Positions 49,316 to 57,641 of a stretch of DNA of 64,000 nt are shown here, one piece after another; position 1 is the stretch's first letter; the number at the start of each line of letters is the position of its first letter. A program made the position numbers and the translations under genes. Origin of the DNA: Rhizobium leguminosarum bv. trifolii WSM1325. Its GTDB lineage: Bacteria > Pseudomonadota > Alphaproteobacteria > Rhizobiales > Rhizobiaceae. The notes beneath the pieces were generated by a model that saw only the letters and a program-made list of their open reading frames with translations, did not search any database and had not been told where the DNA came from. Location: contig CP001622.1 in assembly GCA_000023185.1 (NCBI GenBank), positions 868,001 through 932,000 on the forward strand, read 5' to 3'.

Positions 49316-49933
49316 TCAGAACTTGTAGCTGGTCCCGAAGAGGACCTTATCCTGCGTAGCGCCGACATCGCCGATGGTCGAGCCGAAGTCCTTGTTGCCG
49401 AAATCGGAATGGCGATATTCGCCGCGCACCAGGATATTGTCTGTGACCGCGTGTTCGATGCCACCGCCGGCCGTCCAGCCGATCAGGATGCCGTCCTTCT
49501 TTCCGGCAGCGGAAATGTCGACCTTGCCGCCGCCGGCCGCCACGCCTGCCGTTGCAAAGAACAGGGTTCGATCCCAAGCATAACCGACCCGAGCTCGGCC
49601 CGAGGCATCCCATTCGAGGTTCGCATTGTCATTTTTCTCGAAGTTGTAGTTAAAGTCGTTCTCGATGCCGTAGACGATATTTCCGGATTGGAAATTATAG
49701 CCGGCATGCAGGCCTGACGTGCCGCTGTCGATATCCTGATCCGAGCCGAGGATCTTTGCCTGGCTCCAGGAATATCCGCCCTGGGCGCCGAGATAGAAGC
49801 CCGACCAGTCATAGGCTGAAGATACCTCTCCGGCTGACGGCGCCGGCGGCGTTTCATAGGTGAGATCGGCGGCAACGGCCGGAACGGCAACCGAAAGCGC
49901 CAGGACGGCGCAGGCGACTAATCTGATATGCAT
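49316..49933 (-). CDS. Outer-membrane beta-barrel protein (Omp25/RopB-like)
   Basis: The 205-residue protein starts with a cleaved signal peptide (MHIRLVACAVLALSVAVPAVAAD). An eight-strand small porin pattern follows: YDWSGFYLGAQGGYSWS, ASGRARVGYAWDRTLFFATAGVA, GWTAGGGIEHAVTDNILVRGEYRHSDFG, ending KVLFGTSYKF with the terminal Phe needed for outer-membrane assembly. Alternating polar and hydrophobic residues fit the family. Role: structural barrel; many rhizobial copies exist and the specific one cannot be named. Confidence 0.91.
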   Translation of the reverse strand: MHIRLVACAVLALSVAVPAVAADLTYETPPAPSAGEVSSAYDWSGFYLGAQGGYSWSQAKILGSDQDIDSGTSGLHAGYNFQSGNIVYGIENDFNYNFEKNDNANLEWDASGRARVGYAWDRTLFFATAGVAAGGGKVDISAAGKKDGILIGWTAGGGIEHAVTDNILVRGEYRHSDFGNKDFGSTIGDVGATQDKVLFGTSYKF

Positions 49934-50099
49934 GGAGATGCCTCGTGTTCATGGGAAGAAAAGCCGAGAGGGCGATTGCGACACCGCCCGGCTCTCAAGA
50001 AACCATGCCCCGCGCCGACGTTGCGGAGTGTCTTTTAACATTGAGATTTGTTGCGAACCCTCGCGAAGGATGGGGCGGCGCGGCACGCCGCGCCACCCA

Positions 50100-51626
50100 T
50101 CACACGCCTGATTCCAACGAAGCAAAGAACCCCTCCGGGCTTTCGACTTCCACCAGCCGCTTCTTCTCGATCAGCCAGAACCGGTTTCCCACCGCCCGCA
50201 CGAAACTGCGGTCATGCGAGACCAGCAGGCAGCTCGCCTCGTGCGCCATCAACTCGCCCTCCAGCGCCTCCTGTCCCTCGATGTCGAGATGGTTGGTCGG
50301 CTCGTCGAGCAGGTAGAAATTCGGTTCCGCAAGCAGCAGCACCAGCATGCCGAGCCGTGCCTTCTGGCCGCCGGACAACTGGCCGATCGGTTTTGCCTGC
50401 ATGTCGATCGTCATGCCGGCGCCAGCCAGCAAGCCCCGCGCCCGCTGGTCGCCGACATCGAAGCGGCGGATGATTGTGCCGATCGGCGTATCGGTGTCGG
50501 CAAGATCGGCAAGCGCCTGGTCGCCATAGCCGAGCACGAGCGAAGGCGTCGCCTTGACGCCGTCCCGCGCCGTATCCGGTCTTTCGATCGCCTGCTTCAG
50601 CATCGACACCAGCCGCGACTTGCCGGCGCCGTTGAGGCCGAGCAGCACGATGCGGTCACCCTGGCAGATGAATTGTCGGCCGGTTTTGAACAGCAGCGTT
50701 CCATCCGGCGTCGTCACAGCCGCATCCTCCAGCGTCACCAGCACCTTGGCATGCGTGCCGCGATTGGCAAGCCGGATGGCGCCGGCCGAGCGCTCCAGAT
50801 GCGCCGGTTTTGCCGCATCCTCCAGCTTCTCCGCCCGCTGCTTGAGCTGTTTCGTCTTGACGACGAGCAGATCGCTGCCGGAGTTGATGCCGATATTGTT
50901 GAGCTTGGCCGCCTGCTTGCGCAGTTGCTCCGCCACTTTCATGTCGCGCTCGTAGCGCCGGGCTTCGGAAGCGTCGGCCTCGTCGAGGGCGGCGCGCGCC
51001 CTTGTATAGGGCAGGGCGAAGATCGGCGATTGCTCCGGCCGCAGGAACAGCGTCCGGTTGGTCGTCGCATCGAGGAAGGCGCGATCGTGGCTGGACAGGA
51101 CAACCGGCACGTCGCGCGGCAGCGCATTCAGCCAGCTCTCCAGCTGCGCGATCTTTTCGAGGTCGAGATGGTTGGTCGGCTCGTCGAGCAGAAGCACGTC
51201 GGGTTCGCTCACCCAGGTGCGGGCAAGCATGGCAAGCCGCTGCCAGCCGCCGCTCAACTGCTTCAGCGGCCGGCCGCGCATGACCTCCGGCACCTCGAGC
51301 GATTCCAGCACCACGTCGACCCGCCAGCTTTCGCTTTCGGCCTGATCGGCCGGCAGCGCCTGCAGCACCGCATCGTAGAACGGCGTGTCGAAAAGGGCAG
51401 GCGGCACATTCTGCGCGACATGGCCGACGGTCAGCCCGCGCGCTTTGGTGATCTCGCCCTCGCTTGGCTCCAGCGCGCCGGTGATGCAGGCAAGCAGCGT
51501 CGATTTCCCCCGCCCGTTGGCGGCGACGAGACCAATGCGGTCGCCGCCATTGACGACGAGATTGAGCTTGGAAAACAACGGACTGCCCAGCGTCACGCCG
51601 AGATTGCGGATATTGATGAGTGTCAT
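50100..51626 (-). CDS. ABC-F family ATPase 1 (ribosome-associated)
   Basis: ABC-F proteins bind the ribosomal E-site and rescue stalled or antibiotic-blocked ribosomes; they are not transporters. The 508-residue protein has two ATPase domains joined by a linker. The first has Walker A AANGRGKST (35-43), signature LSGGWQRLAML and VLLLDEPTNHLD. The second has GLNGAGKSRL, LSGGQKARLGML and YLLDEPTNHLD. ATG 51626 has only the weak AGAGA before it. A 23-codon leader ORF and hairpins lie upstream (51795-51866), suggesting attenuation control. The subfamily is not assigned. Confidence 0.93.
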   Translation of the reverse strand: MTLINIRNLGVTLGSPLFSKLNLVVNGGDRIGLVAANGRGKSTLLACITGALEPSEGEITKARGLTVGHVAQNVPPALFDTPFYDAVLQALPADQAESESWRVDVVLESLEVPEVMRGRPLKQLSGGWQRLAMLARTWVSEPDVLLLDEPTNHLDLEKIAQLESWLNALPRDVPVVLSSHDRAFLDATTNRTLFLRPEQSPIFALPYTRARAALDEADASEARRYERDMKVAEQLRKQAAKLNNIGINSGSDLLVVKTKQLKQRAEKLEDAAKPAHLERSAGAIRLANRGTHAKVLVTLEDAAVTTPDGTLLFKTGRQFICQGDRIVLLGLNGAGKSRLVSMLKQAIERPDTARDGVKATPSLVLGYGDQALADLADTDTPIGTIIRRFDVGDQRARGLLAGAGMTIDMQAKPIGQLSGGQKARLGMLVLLLAEPNFYLLDEPTNHLDIEGQEALEGELMAHEASCLLVSHDRSFVRAVGNRFWLIEKKRLVEVESPEGFFASLESGV

Positions 51627-51794
51627 GATCGTTCTCTGGTCTTGACCGGGTATCAAGCGCGCTCCGGGGCGTTCAGCCATCACGGGATTGCGCGGTTCGA
51701 GCCCGGGAAATGAGAGGAATGCGCGCTGTCATCTACGGCGTCGCATTGGCCACGAAGGGCAGACCAGGAAGAGATGTCGAGAAACGGTCTCTGG
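51627..51794 (-). promoter_or_regulatory. Long 5' leader between uORF and ABC-F gene, with competing-pairing elements
   Basis: In the minus-strand RNA, GACCAGAGA occurs twice, right at the uORF stop (plus 51788-51796) and just before the ABC-F start (plus 51633-51641). Its complement, TCTC plus TTCCTGGTC (plus 51762-51774), lies between them, so it could pair with either copy but not both. Pairing with the second copy would cover the weak ribosome-binding site. This arrangement is what translational attenuators show; the mechanism is inferred. Confidence 0.55.
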
Positions 51795-51866
51795 TCAGCC
51801 CTGCAAACGCATTTGCAGGGCGTTGACGGGACCACGCTGGCGATTAAACCGAAAATAATACTGCAT
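51795..51866 (-). CDS. 23-residue leader peptide upstream of an ABC-F gene
   Basis: The ORF MQYYFRFNRQRGPVNALQM plus four residues (RLQG) has an excellent AGGAGG (51875-51880) at 8-base spacing before its ATG, far better than that of the ABC-F gene 168 nt downstream. Its last ten codons lie in a perfect 10-bp hairpin (51798-51821). The RGP tripeptide recalls arrest-peptide motifs such as the SecM end, which is suggestive only. It is too short for standard gene callers. A ribosome paused here would change folding of the leader RNA and so ABC-F expression. Confidence 0.7.
   Translation of the reverse strand: MQYYFRFNRQRGPVNALQMRLQG
51798..51821 (-). promoter_or_regulatory. Hairpin overlapping the end of the leader peptide ORF
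   Basis: GCCCTGCAAA (51798-51807) and TTTGCAGGGC (51812-51821) are perfect 10-bp arms around CGCA. The stem includes the last codons of the leader ORF and ends next to its stop codon. Confidence 0.8.
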
Positions 51867-52009
51867 TGCGTGATCCTCCTTTCTCAAAAGCTTGAGCGAT
51901 CCAAATAACATTGCCCGCAAGAAGAGGCAAGGGAGCCGGACGTGCGCCGATTTCCAGCCACAAACCGTGCATAGAGGATTCCTCGGGGCCGACCGGGAGA
52001 ACAAGACGC

Positions 52010-52507
52010 ATGCTCATTGCCCATTTGCCGGCAGGCTACATTCTGGCGAGCGCCGCGCGGCAGCGATCCGCTGCGCCCGGCATCATGACCGCGGCATTGG
52101 TCGGTAGCGTGCTTCCGGATTTCGACATGGTCTATTTCTTTCTGACCGGCGGCAAGGTCCATCATCACGGCTATGTCTCGCACTGGCCGCTGTTCTGGCT
52201 TGCTCTCGCCATCGTGGCTCTGCCGGTGATCGGACGGCTGGCGTCGCGCTGGTTTCCCGCGGCCGCCGTCTTTTTCGCAGCCGTCGTGCTCCACATGATC
52301 ATGGATACCGTCGCCGCGCCGATCCTCTGGCTCGCGCCATTCGATTGGTCGAAATTCGAGCTGACGACGGTGCCGGCGACCTACAGCAATTGGGTCGTGA
52401 GTTTCATGTTGCATTGGACCTTCGCTCTTGAACTCCTGATCTGCGTAACCGCGTTGATCGTCGCCGTCTGCCGGAGCCGTCGCGTCGGAGGCCGGCAGCA
52501 GGCATGA
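52010..52507 (+). CDS. YdjM-like (DUF457) membrane-bound metal-dependent hydrolase
   Basis: This 165-residue protein has four hydrophobic helices and the family's polar motifs: MLIAHLPAGYILA at the start (His4), GSVLPDFDMVYF, HHGYVSHWPLFW and HMIMDTVAAPI. These His/Asp residues form a probable metal site at the membrane face. In E. coli YdjM is induced by DNA damage; no LexA box was seen here. ATG 52010 is chosen at the conserved MLIAH. The biochemical role is not established. Confidence 0.87.
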   Translation: MLIAHLPAGYILASAARQRSAAPGIMTAALVGSVLPDFDMVYFFLTGGKVHHHGYVSHWPLFWLALAIVALPVIGRLASRWFPAAAVFFAAVVLHMIMDTVAAPILWLAPFDWSKFELTTVPATYSNWVVSFMLHWTFALELLICVTALIVAVCRSRRVGGRQQA

Positions 52508-52514
52508 GCCGGAA

Positions 52515-54107
52515 TTATCCCGGGTCGGCGGGCGACAGTTCCAACCGCCGCGTGATCCCAATGCTCTGAAGGAACGTTTCGTCGTGGCTGACGACGAGCA
52601 GCGCGCCGTCATAGGCGCGCAGTCCGGCCTCGACCGCTGATATTGAGTCGATGTCGAGATGGTTGGTCGGCTCGTCGAGGATCAACAGCGGCGGCGGTGC
52701 CGAGCCGAGCACGCAGGCAAGGCCCGCCCGCAGCAATTGCCCGCCGCTGAGCGTCGATACGGTCTGCAGCGCCGCATCCGCCCGGAACATGAAGCGGGCA
52801 AGCGCAGCCCGGCAGGTATTTTCATCGGAAAGCGGATTGATCCGGCGGAAATTGTCGCGGATCGAGATCGACGGATCGAGCAGGCTGACCTTCTGATCAA
52901 GCATCGAGAGGTCGGTCATGACGTTGACCGTGCCGGCCCAGGGTTTCAACTCGCCGGTAATAAGCGCCAGCAACGTCGTCTTGCCCGAGCCATTGCGGCC
53001 GGTGACGGCGATACGCTCCGGTCCCGTCACATCGAAGGAAAGATTGCGGATGACGGGATCGCCTGGCAGATAGCCCGATGTCACGCCATCCATTTTCAGG
53101 ACGGTCTTGCTGGTCGGCAGCCCGGTTGGCGGCAGGGTGACCGACAAGGGCTGCAGGATCTCGATCTTCTCGCGCGCCGCCCTTGCCTCGTCCAGTGCCT
53201 GGGCGCGCCGACGGTCGGCGAGGCGGGCATTGTTGCCACCCGTCGTTTCGCTCCGCTCCTTCATACCGCCGAGCACGATGCGCGGAATGCCGCCCTTGGC
53301 GGCCGTCTTCCGCCCGGTGCTGTCCCTCTGCGCCTGACGCTCCACCGTCGCCTGCGCCTTCCTGGCAACCTCGGCGATGCGTTTTTCGGCGTCAGTGAGA
53401 TCATGCCGTGCCGCCGCGAGCTCGAGCGCCTTGCGTTCGCGATAATGGCTCCAGTTTCCGCCGTAGCGCGTGGCAGAGAGCGACGTCAATTCGACGATCG
53501 CATCGACACTTTCGAGCAGTTCGCGGTCATGGCTGACGATGACGGCGCCGGCCCGCCAGCCTGACATCAGCGCGATCACCGCCTCGCGGCCCTCGCGATC
53601 GAGATTGTTGGTCGGTTCGTCGAGCAGCAGAAAGTCCGGTTCGGTGAAAACAAGCGCCGCAAGCCCGGCACGGGTGCGCTGCCCGCCTGAGAGCACAGCA
53701 AGCGGCGTCTCCGGCAGTGCGTCGAGCCCCGTCCGATTGAGCGCTGCGGCAATGCGCGCCTCTAGCCTCCAGTCCGCGGATGCCAGCTCGTCGGCCGTTG
53801 CCTCGCCGGCTTCCGCATGGCGAAGAATAGCGAGGGCGTCGGTCACGCCGAAGAGATCGGCAACCGTTTCGTCAGACGTCACCTGAACGCTCTGCCGTAG
53901 CACGCCGAGACTGCCGCTGACCGATACCGTCCCGGAATGCGGCTGGAGTTCACCGGAGACGAGCTTGAGCAGCGTCGTCTTGCCGACGCCATTGCGCCCG
54001 ACCAGACCGGTACGCTCAGCCCCGAAACTCAGGTCGAGATTGGAAAAAAGCGGCCGCCCGTCAGGCGCGGACCACGAAATTTGGGAGAGGGTGATGGATG
54101 CAGGCAT
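52515..54107 (-). CDS. ABC-F family ATPase 2
   Basis: This 530-residue ABC-F protein starts MPASITLSQISWSAPDGRPL with Walker A GRNGVGKTT (37-45), signature LSGGQRTRAGLAAL and LLLDEPTNNLD. The second domain has GRNGSGKTTLL, LSGGQLLRAGLACVLG and LILDEPTNHLD. The linker is long and charged (residues about 230-320, AEKRIAEVARKAQATVERQA). The second signature (LSGGQLLRAG) is less usual. ATG 54107 is chosen; a 22-residue upstream extension has no match. It is a paralog of the ABC-F at 50100 and is probably also ribosome-bound. Confidence 0.92.
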   Translation of the reverse strand: MPASITLSQISWSAPDGRPLFSNLDLSFGAERTGLVGRNGVGKTTLLKLVSGELQPHSGTVSVSGSLGVLRQSVQVTSDETVADLFGVTDALAILRHAEAGEATADELASADWRLEARIAAALNRTGLDALPETPLAVLSGGQRTRAGLAALVFTEPDFLLLDEPTNNLDREGREAVIALMSGWRAGAVIVSHDRELLESVDAIVELTSLSATRYGGNWSHYRERKALELAAARHDLTDAEKRIAEVARKAQATVERQAQRDSTGRKTAAKGGIPRIVLGGMKERSETTGGNNARLADRRRAQALDEARAAREKIEILQPLSVTLPPTGLPTSKTVLKMDGVTSGYLPGDPVIRNLSFDVTGPERIAVTGRNGSGKTTLLALITGELKPWAGTVNVMTDLSMLDQKVSLLDPSISIRDNFRRINPLSDENTCRAALARFMFRADAALQTVSTLSGGQLLRAGLACVLGSAPPPLLILDEPTNHLDIDSISAVEAGLRAYDGALLVVSHDETFLQSIGITRRLELSPADPG

Positions 54108-54265
54108 GGATATGGTTTTCCCCGTTGGCAAGGCGAACTGGCGTTGCGATCGGGTTGAAATCCATTGCGGCACACATCCTGTTGAAATGGTCGATGGCAG
54201 GTAATTTAGGGAATAAATGCTGCGGGTTCAAGAAGGGGAACGATCAGAGAAGGCGTGCGAAGTTG

Positions 54266-54434
54266 CCCCTCACCCTAACCCTCTCCCCGTAAGCGGGGCG
54301 AGGGGACGTGCCCTACGAGAGGGGAGGAACGGAGAGGTTGCGGCTATTCCGCTTCGCCCCGCGAGCGGGGGTCCGAAGGACGGGGCGAGACCTGTGGCTC
54401 GACCCCGGTCGGTGCCGGCAGGCGGATGAGGGGC
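54266..54434 (-). repeat. Long intergenic repeat (CCCCTCATCC family), copy E, inverted
   Basis: On the plus strand it starts CCCCTCACCCTAACCC and ends GGCGGATGAGGGGC, in the same orientation as copy C. It includes a GGGGTCCGAAGGACGGGGCGAGAC segment variant also seen in copies A and B. It separates the DUF853 gene from the ABC-F 2 control region. Confidence 0.82.
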
Positions 54435-54454
54435 TTTTATAGCTCGCCGCAACC

Positions 54455-56020
54455 CTACCGCTTCAAGCTCCCCAAGATCCCGCGCACCAGCGCCCGGCCG
54501 ACTTGTGTTGCCACCGTGCGGGCCACGCTCTTCATTGCCGCTTCCACCACCGTTTCGCGCTGATAGCTGGACGTCCGGCCGCGCGATTGGCCGCGGCCCT
54601 GGTTGTCGTCGTCATTGCCGCCGCCGAAGCCCGGCAGGTTCCAGCCGGAGGTTGTGCCGCCCTGTTGCTGAGGCGCTTCTTCCTGCGCCCGTTTGGCGGC
54701 TTCGGCATCGGCTGCCTTCTTCGCCCGTGCGGCCAGCAGTTCGAAGGCGGATTCGCGGTCGATATCCTCGTCATAGACGCCGAGAACCGGGCTCCTGTCC
54801 ATGATCTGACGGCGCTCGTCATCGGTCACCGGGCCGACGCGACCGGAGGGTGGGCGGATCAGCGTGCGCTCGACGATCGAAGGCGCGCCCTTGGCCTCCA
54901 GCGTCGAGACCAGCGCCTCGCCGGTGCCGAGATTGGTGATGACGGTGGCGCAATCGAAGGCCGGATTGGCGCGGAATGTATCGGCCGCCGTCCGCACCGC
55001 CTTCTGCTCGCGCGGCGAATAGGCGCGAAGCGCGTGCTGCGCCCGGTTGCCGAGCTGGGCGAGCACCGTTTCCGGCACGTCGAGCGGGTTCTGCGTCACG
55101 AAATAGACGCCGACGCCCTTGGAACGGATCAGCCGCACCACCTGCTCGACACGTTCGGTCAGCACCTTCGGCGCATCGTTGAAGAGCAGGTGCGCCTCGT
55201 CGAAGAAGAAGACGAGCTTCGGCTTGTCGGGGTCGCCCACCTCGGGCAGTTCCTCGAAGAGTTCGGAAAGCAGCCAGAGCAGGAAAGTGGCGTAAAGCCG
55301 CGGGTTCATCATCAGCTTGTCGGCGGCCAGCACCGAGATCTGGCCGTAGCCGTTGTTGCTGGTGCGCATGATGTCGGAAATCTTCAGCGCCGGTTCGCCG
55401 AAGAAGTGCTCCGCACCCTGCTGTTCGAGAACGAGCAGCGCCCGCTGGATCGAGCCGACCGAGGCCTTGGAGATCAGGCCGTACTGGTTGGAAAGTTGGC
55501 TGGCGTTCTCGCCCATATAGTTGAGCAGCGAGCTGAAATCCTTGAGGTCGAGCAGCGGCAGCCCGCCCTGGTCGGCGATCTTGAAGGCAATGTTGATGAC
55601 GCCTTCCTGCGGTTCGGAGGCATCCATCAGACGGGCGAGCAGCAGCGGTCCCATCTCGGCGATGGTGGTGCGCACCCGGTGGCCCTTCTCGCCGAACAGA
55701 TCCCAGAAAATCACCGGAAACTGGTCGAATTCATAGTCGGTGAAACCGATCTGCTCGGCGCGCTTCGTCAGGAAATCCTTCGGCTCGCCCTTGGCGGCGA
55801 TGCCGGAAAGATCGCCCTTGATATCGGCCGCAAATACCGGAACGCCGGCCCGCGAGAAGCCTTCGGCCAGCACCTGCAGTGTCACCGTCTTGCCGGTACC
55901 GGTGGCGCCGGTGACGAGGCCGTGACGGTTGCCGAATTTCAGGTCGAGATATTCTGGCTTGTTGATGCTGTCATCGGGATTGCGGCTCGCGCCGATGAAA
56001 ATCTTGCCATCCTCGATCAT
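54455..56020 (-). CDS. DUF853 / YjgR-like P-loop ATPase (HerA-FtsK superfamily)
   Basis: The 521-residue protein starts [20 protein letters not shown], has Walker A GATGTGKT (38-45), [11 protein letters not shown] and the Walker B segment [34 protein letters not shown] follows, and a Gly/Gln-rich linker precedes a basic C-terminal helix. These match the DUF853 (YjgR) family of HerA-like ATPases. The function is unknown; possible roles are in DNA or protein translocation. The low-complexity linker ([13 protein letters not shown] then [12 protein letters not shown]) is typical. Confidence 0.91.
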   Translation of the reverse strand: MIEDGKIFIGASRNPDDSINKPEYLDLKFGNRHGLVTGATGTGKTVTLQVLAEGFSRAGVPVFAADIKGDLSGIAAKGEPKDFLTKRAEQIGFTDYEFDQFPVIFWDLFGEKGHRVRTTIAEMGPLLLARLMDASEPQEGVINIAFKIADQGGLPLLDLKDFSSLLNYMGENASQLSNQYGLISKASVGSIQRALLVLEQQGAEHFFGEPALKISDIMRTSNNGYGQISVLAADKLMMNPRLYATFLLWLLSELFEELPEVGDPDKPKLVFFFDEAHLLFNDAPKVLTERVEQVVRLIRSKGVGVYFVTQNPLDVPETVLAQLGNRAQHALRAYSPREQKAVRTAADTFRANPAFDCATVITNLGTGEALVSTLEAKGAPSIVERTLIRPPSGRVGPVTDDERRQIMDRSPVLGVYDEDIDRESAFELLAARAKKAADAEAAKRAQEEAPQQQGGTTSGWNLPGFGGGNDDDNQGRGQSRGRTSSYQRETVVEAAMKSVARTVATQVGRALVRGILGSLKR

Positions 56021-56211
56021 TCGGAATGCTCCCTTGGGGCTCTGCCGCCATTTGTATGAGAAGGCGTGCTTCTGCCGCCTTCATCGAACCATCGTTTCCT
56101 TGTTATAAGCAGGCAGGTGCATGCCGACAACTGTTTGCGTTGAAAGCAAAACCGGACAAAGTGCGGCCCGGGGAGGGGCCGGCTTGAGTTGCTGTGGAAT
56201 TTCGATTAACG

Positions 56212-56227
56212 TTGACGTTAACGTCAA
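56212..56227 (+). promoter_or_regulatory. 16-bp perfect palindrome before the small helical protein gene
   Basis: TTGACGTTAACGTCAA is a perfect palindrome ending 5 bp before AGGAGG (56233-56238). Together with the upstream TTAACG it forms overlapping repeats. It is an operator or UTR hairpin candidate with no regulator next to it. Confidence 0.6.
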
Positions 56228-56243
56228 ATAACAGGAGGCTGAC

Positions 56244-56636
56244 ATGAATGAAATTGTAACCCAGATCGCCGATCGCGTGGGTATCGCGCCAGACCTCGCC
56301 GAAAAGGCGCTCGGCATGATGCTCGGCTTTCTGCAGCGCGAGGCCGCCGATGGTCCGGTTGCCAAGATGATCGAAGCGATCCCTGGCGGCGCCGATCTCG
56401 TTGCCCAGTTCAACGGCGCAGGCGCCGGCGGCGGCGGCCTGCTCGGCGGGCTGATGAGCTCGCTCGGCGGCGGCGGCATCATGGGGCTCGGCCAGCAGCT
56501 GATGGGTGAGGGCCTCGGCATGGGCGAGATCACTTCGCTTGCCAAGGAAACCATCGCGATCGCCAAGCAATATGCCGGCGAGGAGGTTGTCGACGAGGTC
56601 GTCGCTTCCGTTCCGGGCCTCAGCCAGTTCGTCTGA
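56244..56636 (+). CDS. Small Gly-rich helical protein, function unknown
   Basis: This 130-residue protein starts MNEIVTQIADRVGIAPDLAE, an amphipathic helix pair. A central Gly-rich stretch (GAGAGGGGLLGGLMSSLGGGG) and a second helical half (SLAKETIAIAKQYAGEEVVDEVVASV) follow. This resembles DUF2780/DUF937-like helical proteins, with low certainty. There is no signal peptide. A very strong AGGAGG and an upstream 16-bp palindrome imply tight, possibly high expression. Confidence 0.8.
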   Translation: MNEIVTQIADRVGIAPDLAEKALGMMLGFLQREAADGPVAKMIEAIPGGADLVAQFNGAGAGGGGLLGGLMSSLGGGGIMGLGQQLMGEGLGMGEITSLAKETIAIAKQYAGEEVVDEVVASVPGLSQFV

Positions 56637-56718
56637 GACGAGGGATCGGCAGGAGCCTCGCTTTGTTGCGGGGCTCACTGTTCTCGCTATACCGGGGTGA
56701 AAAGCAAGCCCTGTCCCT

Positions 56719-57189
56719 ATGAAAGGAGAGTTCGTGACCGTCTGGCGCCCATCGCAGCAGATCAGGGTGAAGGTGATCGGCCTCGCCTGGCGGAAAGACC
56801 AGCTGCTTGCCGCCGAAGTGGAGGATGACAGCGGCCGCATCAAGGGCGTTCGCCCGCTTGGCGGCGCGATTGAATTCGGCGAGAGCCGCGAAGAAGCCCT
56901 GCACCGCGAATTCCAGGAGGAACTCGAGACCGATATCCGCATCGTCGGCCCCTGGCATCTGCTTGAAAACATCTACGAGCATCACGGCGCGACCGGTCAC
57001 GAATACATCTTTGCTGCCGATATCGAACTGGCCGATGCATCGCTCTATGAGCGCGACGAAATCCACTATTCCGAGCTCGACGAGACGGCGGCGACCGCGC
57101 GCTGGTTCTGTCGCGACAGCCTGCGGGACGCCGGCATCGATCTCTATCCGACAGGTCTCGACAGGCTGCTGTCGCGCTGGCGCGATTGA
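56719..57189 (+). CDS. Nudix hydrolase
   Basis: The 156-residue protein has the Nudix box GGAIEFGESREEALHREFQEELETDI (about 54-79), containing the REFxEE metal-binding helix, within a VKVIGLAWRKDQLLAAEV...IVGPWHLLENIYEH fold. Nudix enzymes cleave nucleoside diphosphates linked to other moieties; the exact substrate is not visible. GAAAGGAG overlaps the ATG region. It is probably independent, with 82 bp from the upstream gene. Confidence 0.9.
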   Translation: MKGEFVTVWRPSQQIRVKVIGLAWRKDQLLAAEVEDDSGRIKGVRPLGGAIEFGESREEALHREFQEELETDIRIVGPWHLLENIYEHHGATGHEYIFAADIELADASLYERDEIHYSELDETAATARWFCRDSLRDAGIDLYPTGLDRLLSRWRD

Positions 57190-57320
57190 GCCGGAGATCG
57201 CCCGCTCTGAGGTGCCATATTCCGATCGCCAAACTTTGATCGTCCGCCTCCGCTTCCGGGGGAACAATGAGGTCGTTCTGCTGTTTCTGTCGCATCGCTG
57301 AAACCATAGGGAATAGCATC

Positions 57321-57608
57321 ATGCGTATGTTTCTTGCAGCAGCCTCGATCATTCTCCTCGGCTTCGTCGCTCCGGCCTTCTCCCAGGCGCTTGCTGATAT
57401 GGACTCTAGCGGCCGCTTCGGCGGCATGCCACCCGGCACGGTGCCGGGAGCGGAATCCAATGGCGGACTCATGATTCCGCTCGATCCAGTCGAAACCGGT
57501 GATATCACCGTCGTCATTCCGTCCGATCGGACCATCTGCCCGCGGCCCGGAACGCGTCAGTACCGCGCGGCAGAGCGCGACGGTACGCTAAGCGACGCCT
57601 GCCGCTGA
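57321..57608 (+). CDS. Small secreted protein, function unknown
   Basis: This 95-residue protein starts MRMFLAAASIILLGFVAPAF with cleavage likely after SQALA. The mature part is Gly/Pro-rich (GRFGGMPPGTVPGAES) and ends DRTICPRPGTRQYRAAERDGTLSDACR with two cysteines that may form a disulfide. There is no recognised family. ATG 57321 is chosen at the signal peptide. It is convergent with zwf, 33 bp away. Confidence 0.78.
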   Translation: MRMFLAAASIILLGFVAPAFSQALADMDSSGRFGGMPPGTVPGAESNGGLMIPLDPVETGDITVVIPSDRTICPRPGTRQYRAAERDGTLSDACR

Positions 57609-57641
57609 CAGGATAGGCCCCAGATCAGAAAGCAGGACCGG

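Noticed and set aside
50214..51713. 499-codon plus-strand ORF opposite ABC-F 1
   Set aside because: Antisense shadow; the translation is Arg/His-rich with no domain, and the minus-strand gene has all ATPase motifs.
54061..54165. A 34-residue ORF (MDFNPIATPVRLANGENHIH...) overlapping the start of ABC-F 2 on the minus strand, a possible leader like that of ABC-F 1
   Set aside because: It runs past the ABC-F start codon in another frame, has only a weak AGGATG far upstream and no hairpin or repeat pattern like the first locus. It is probably chance.
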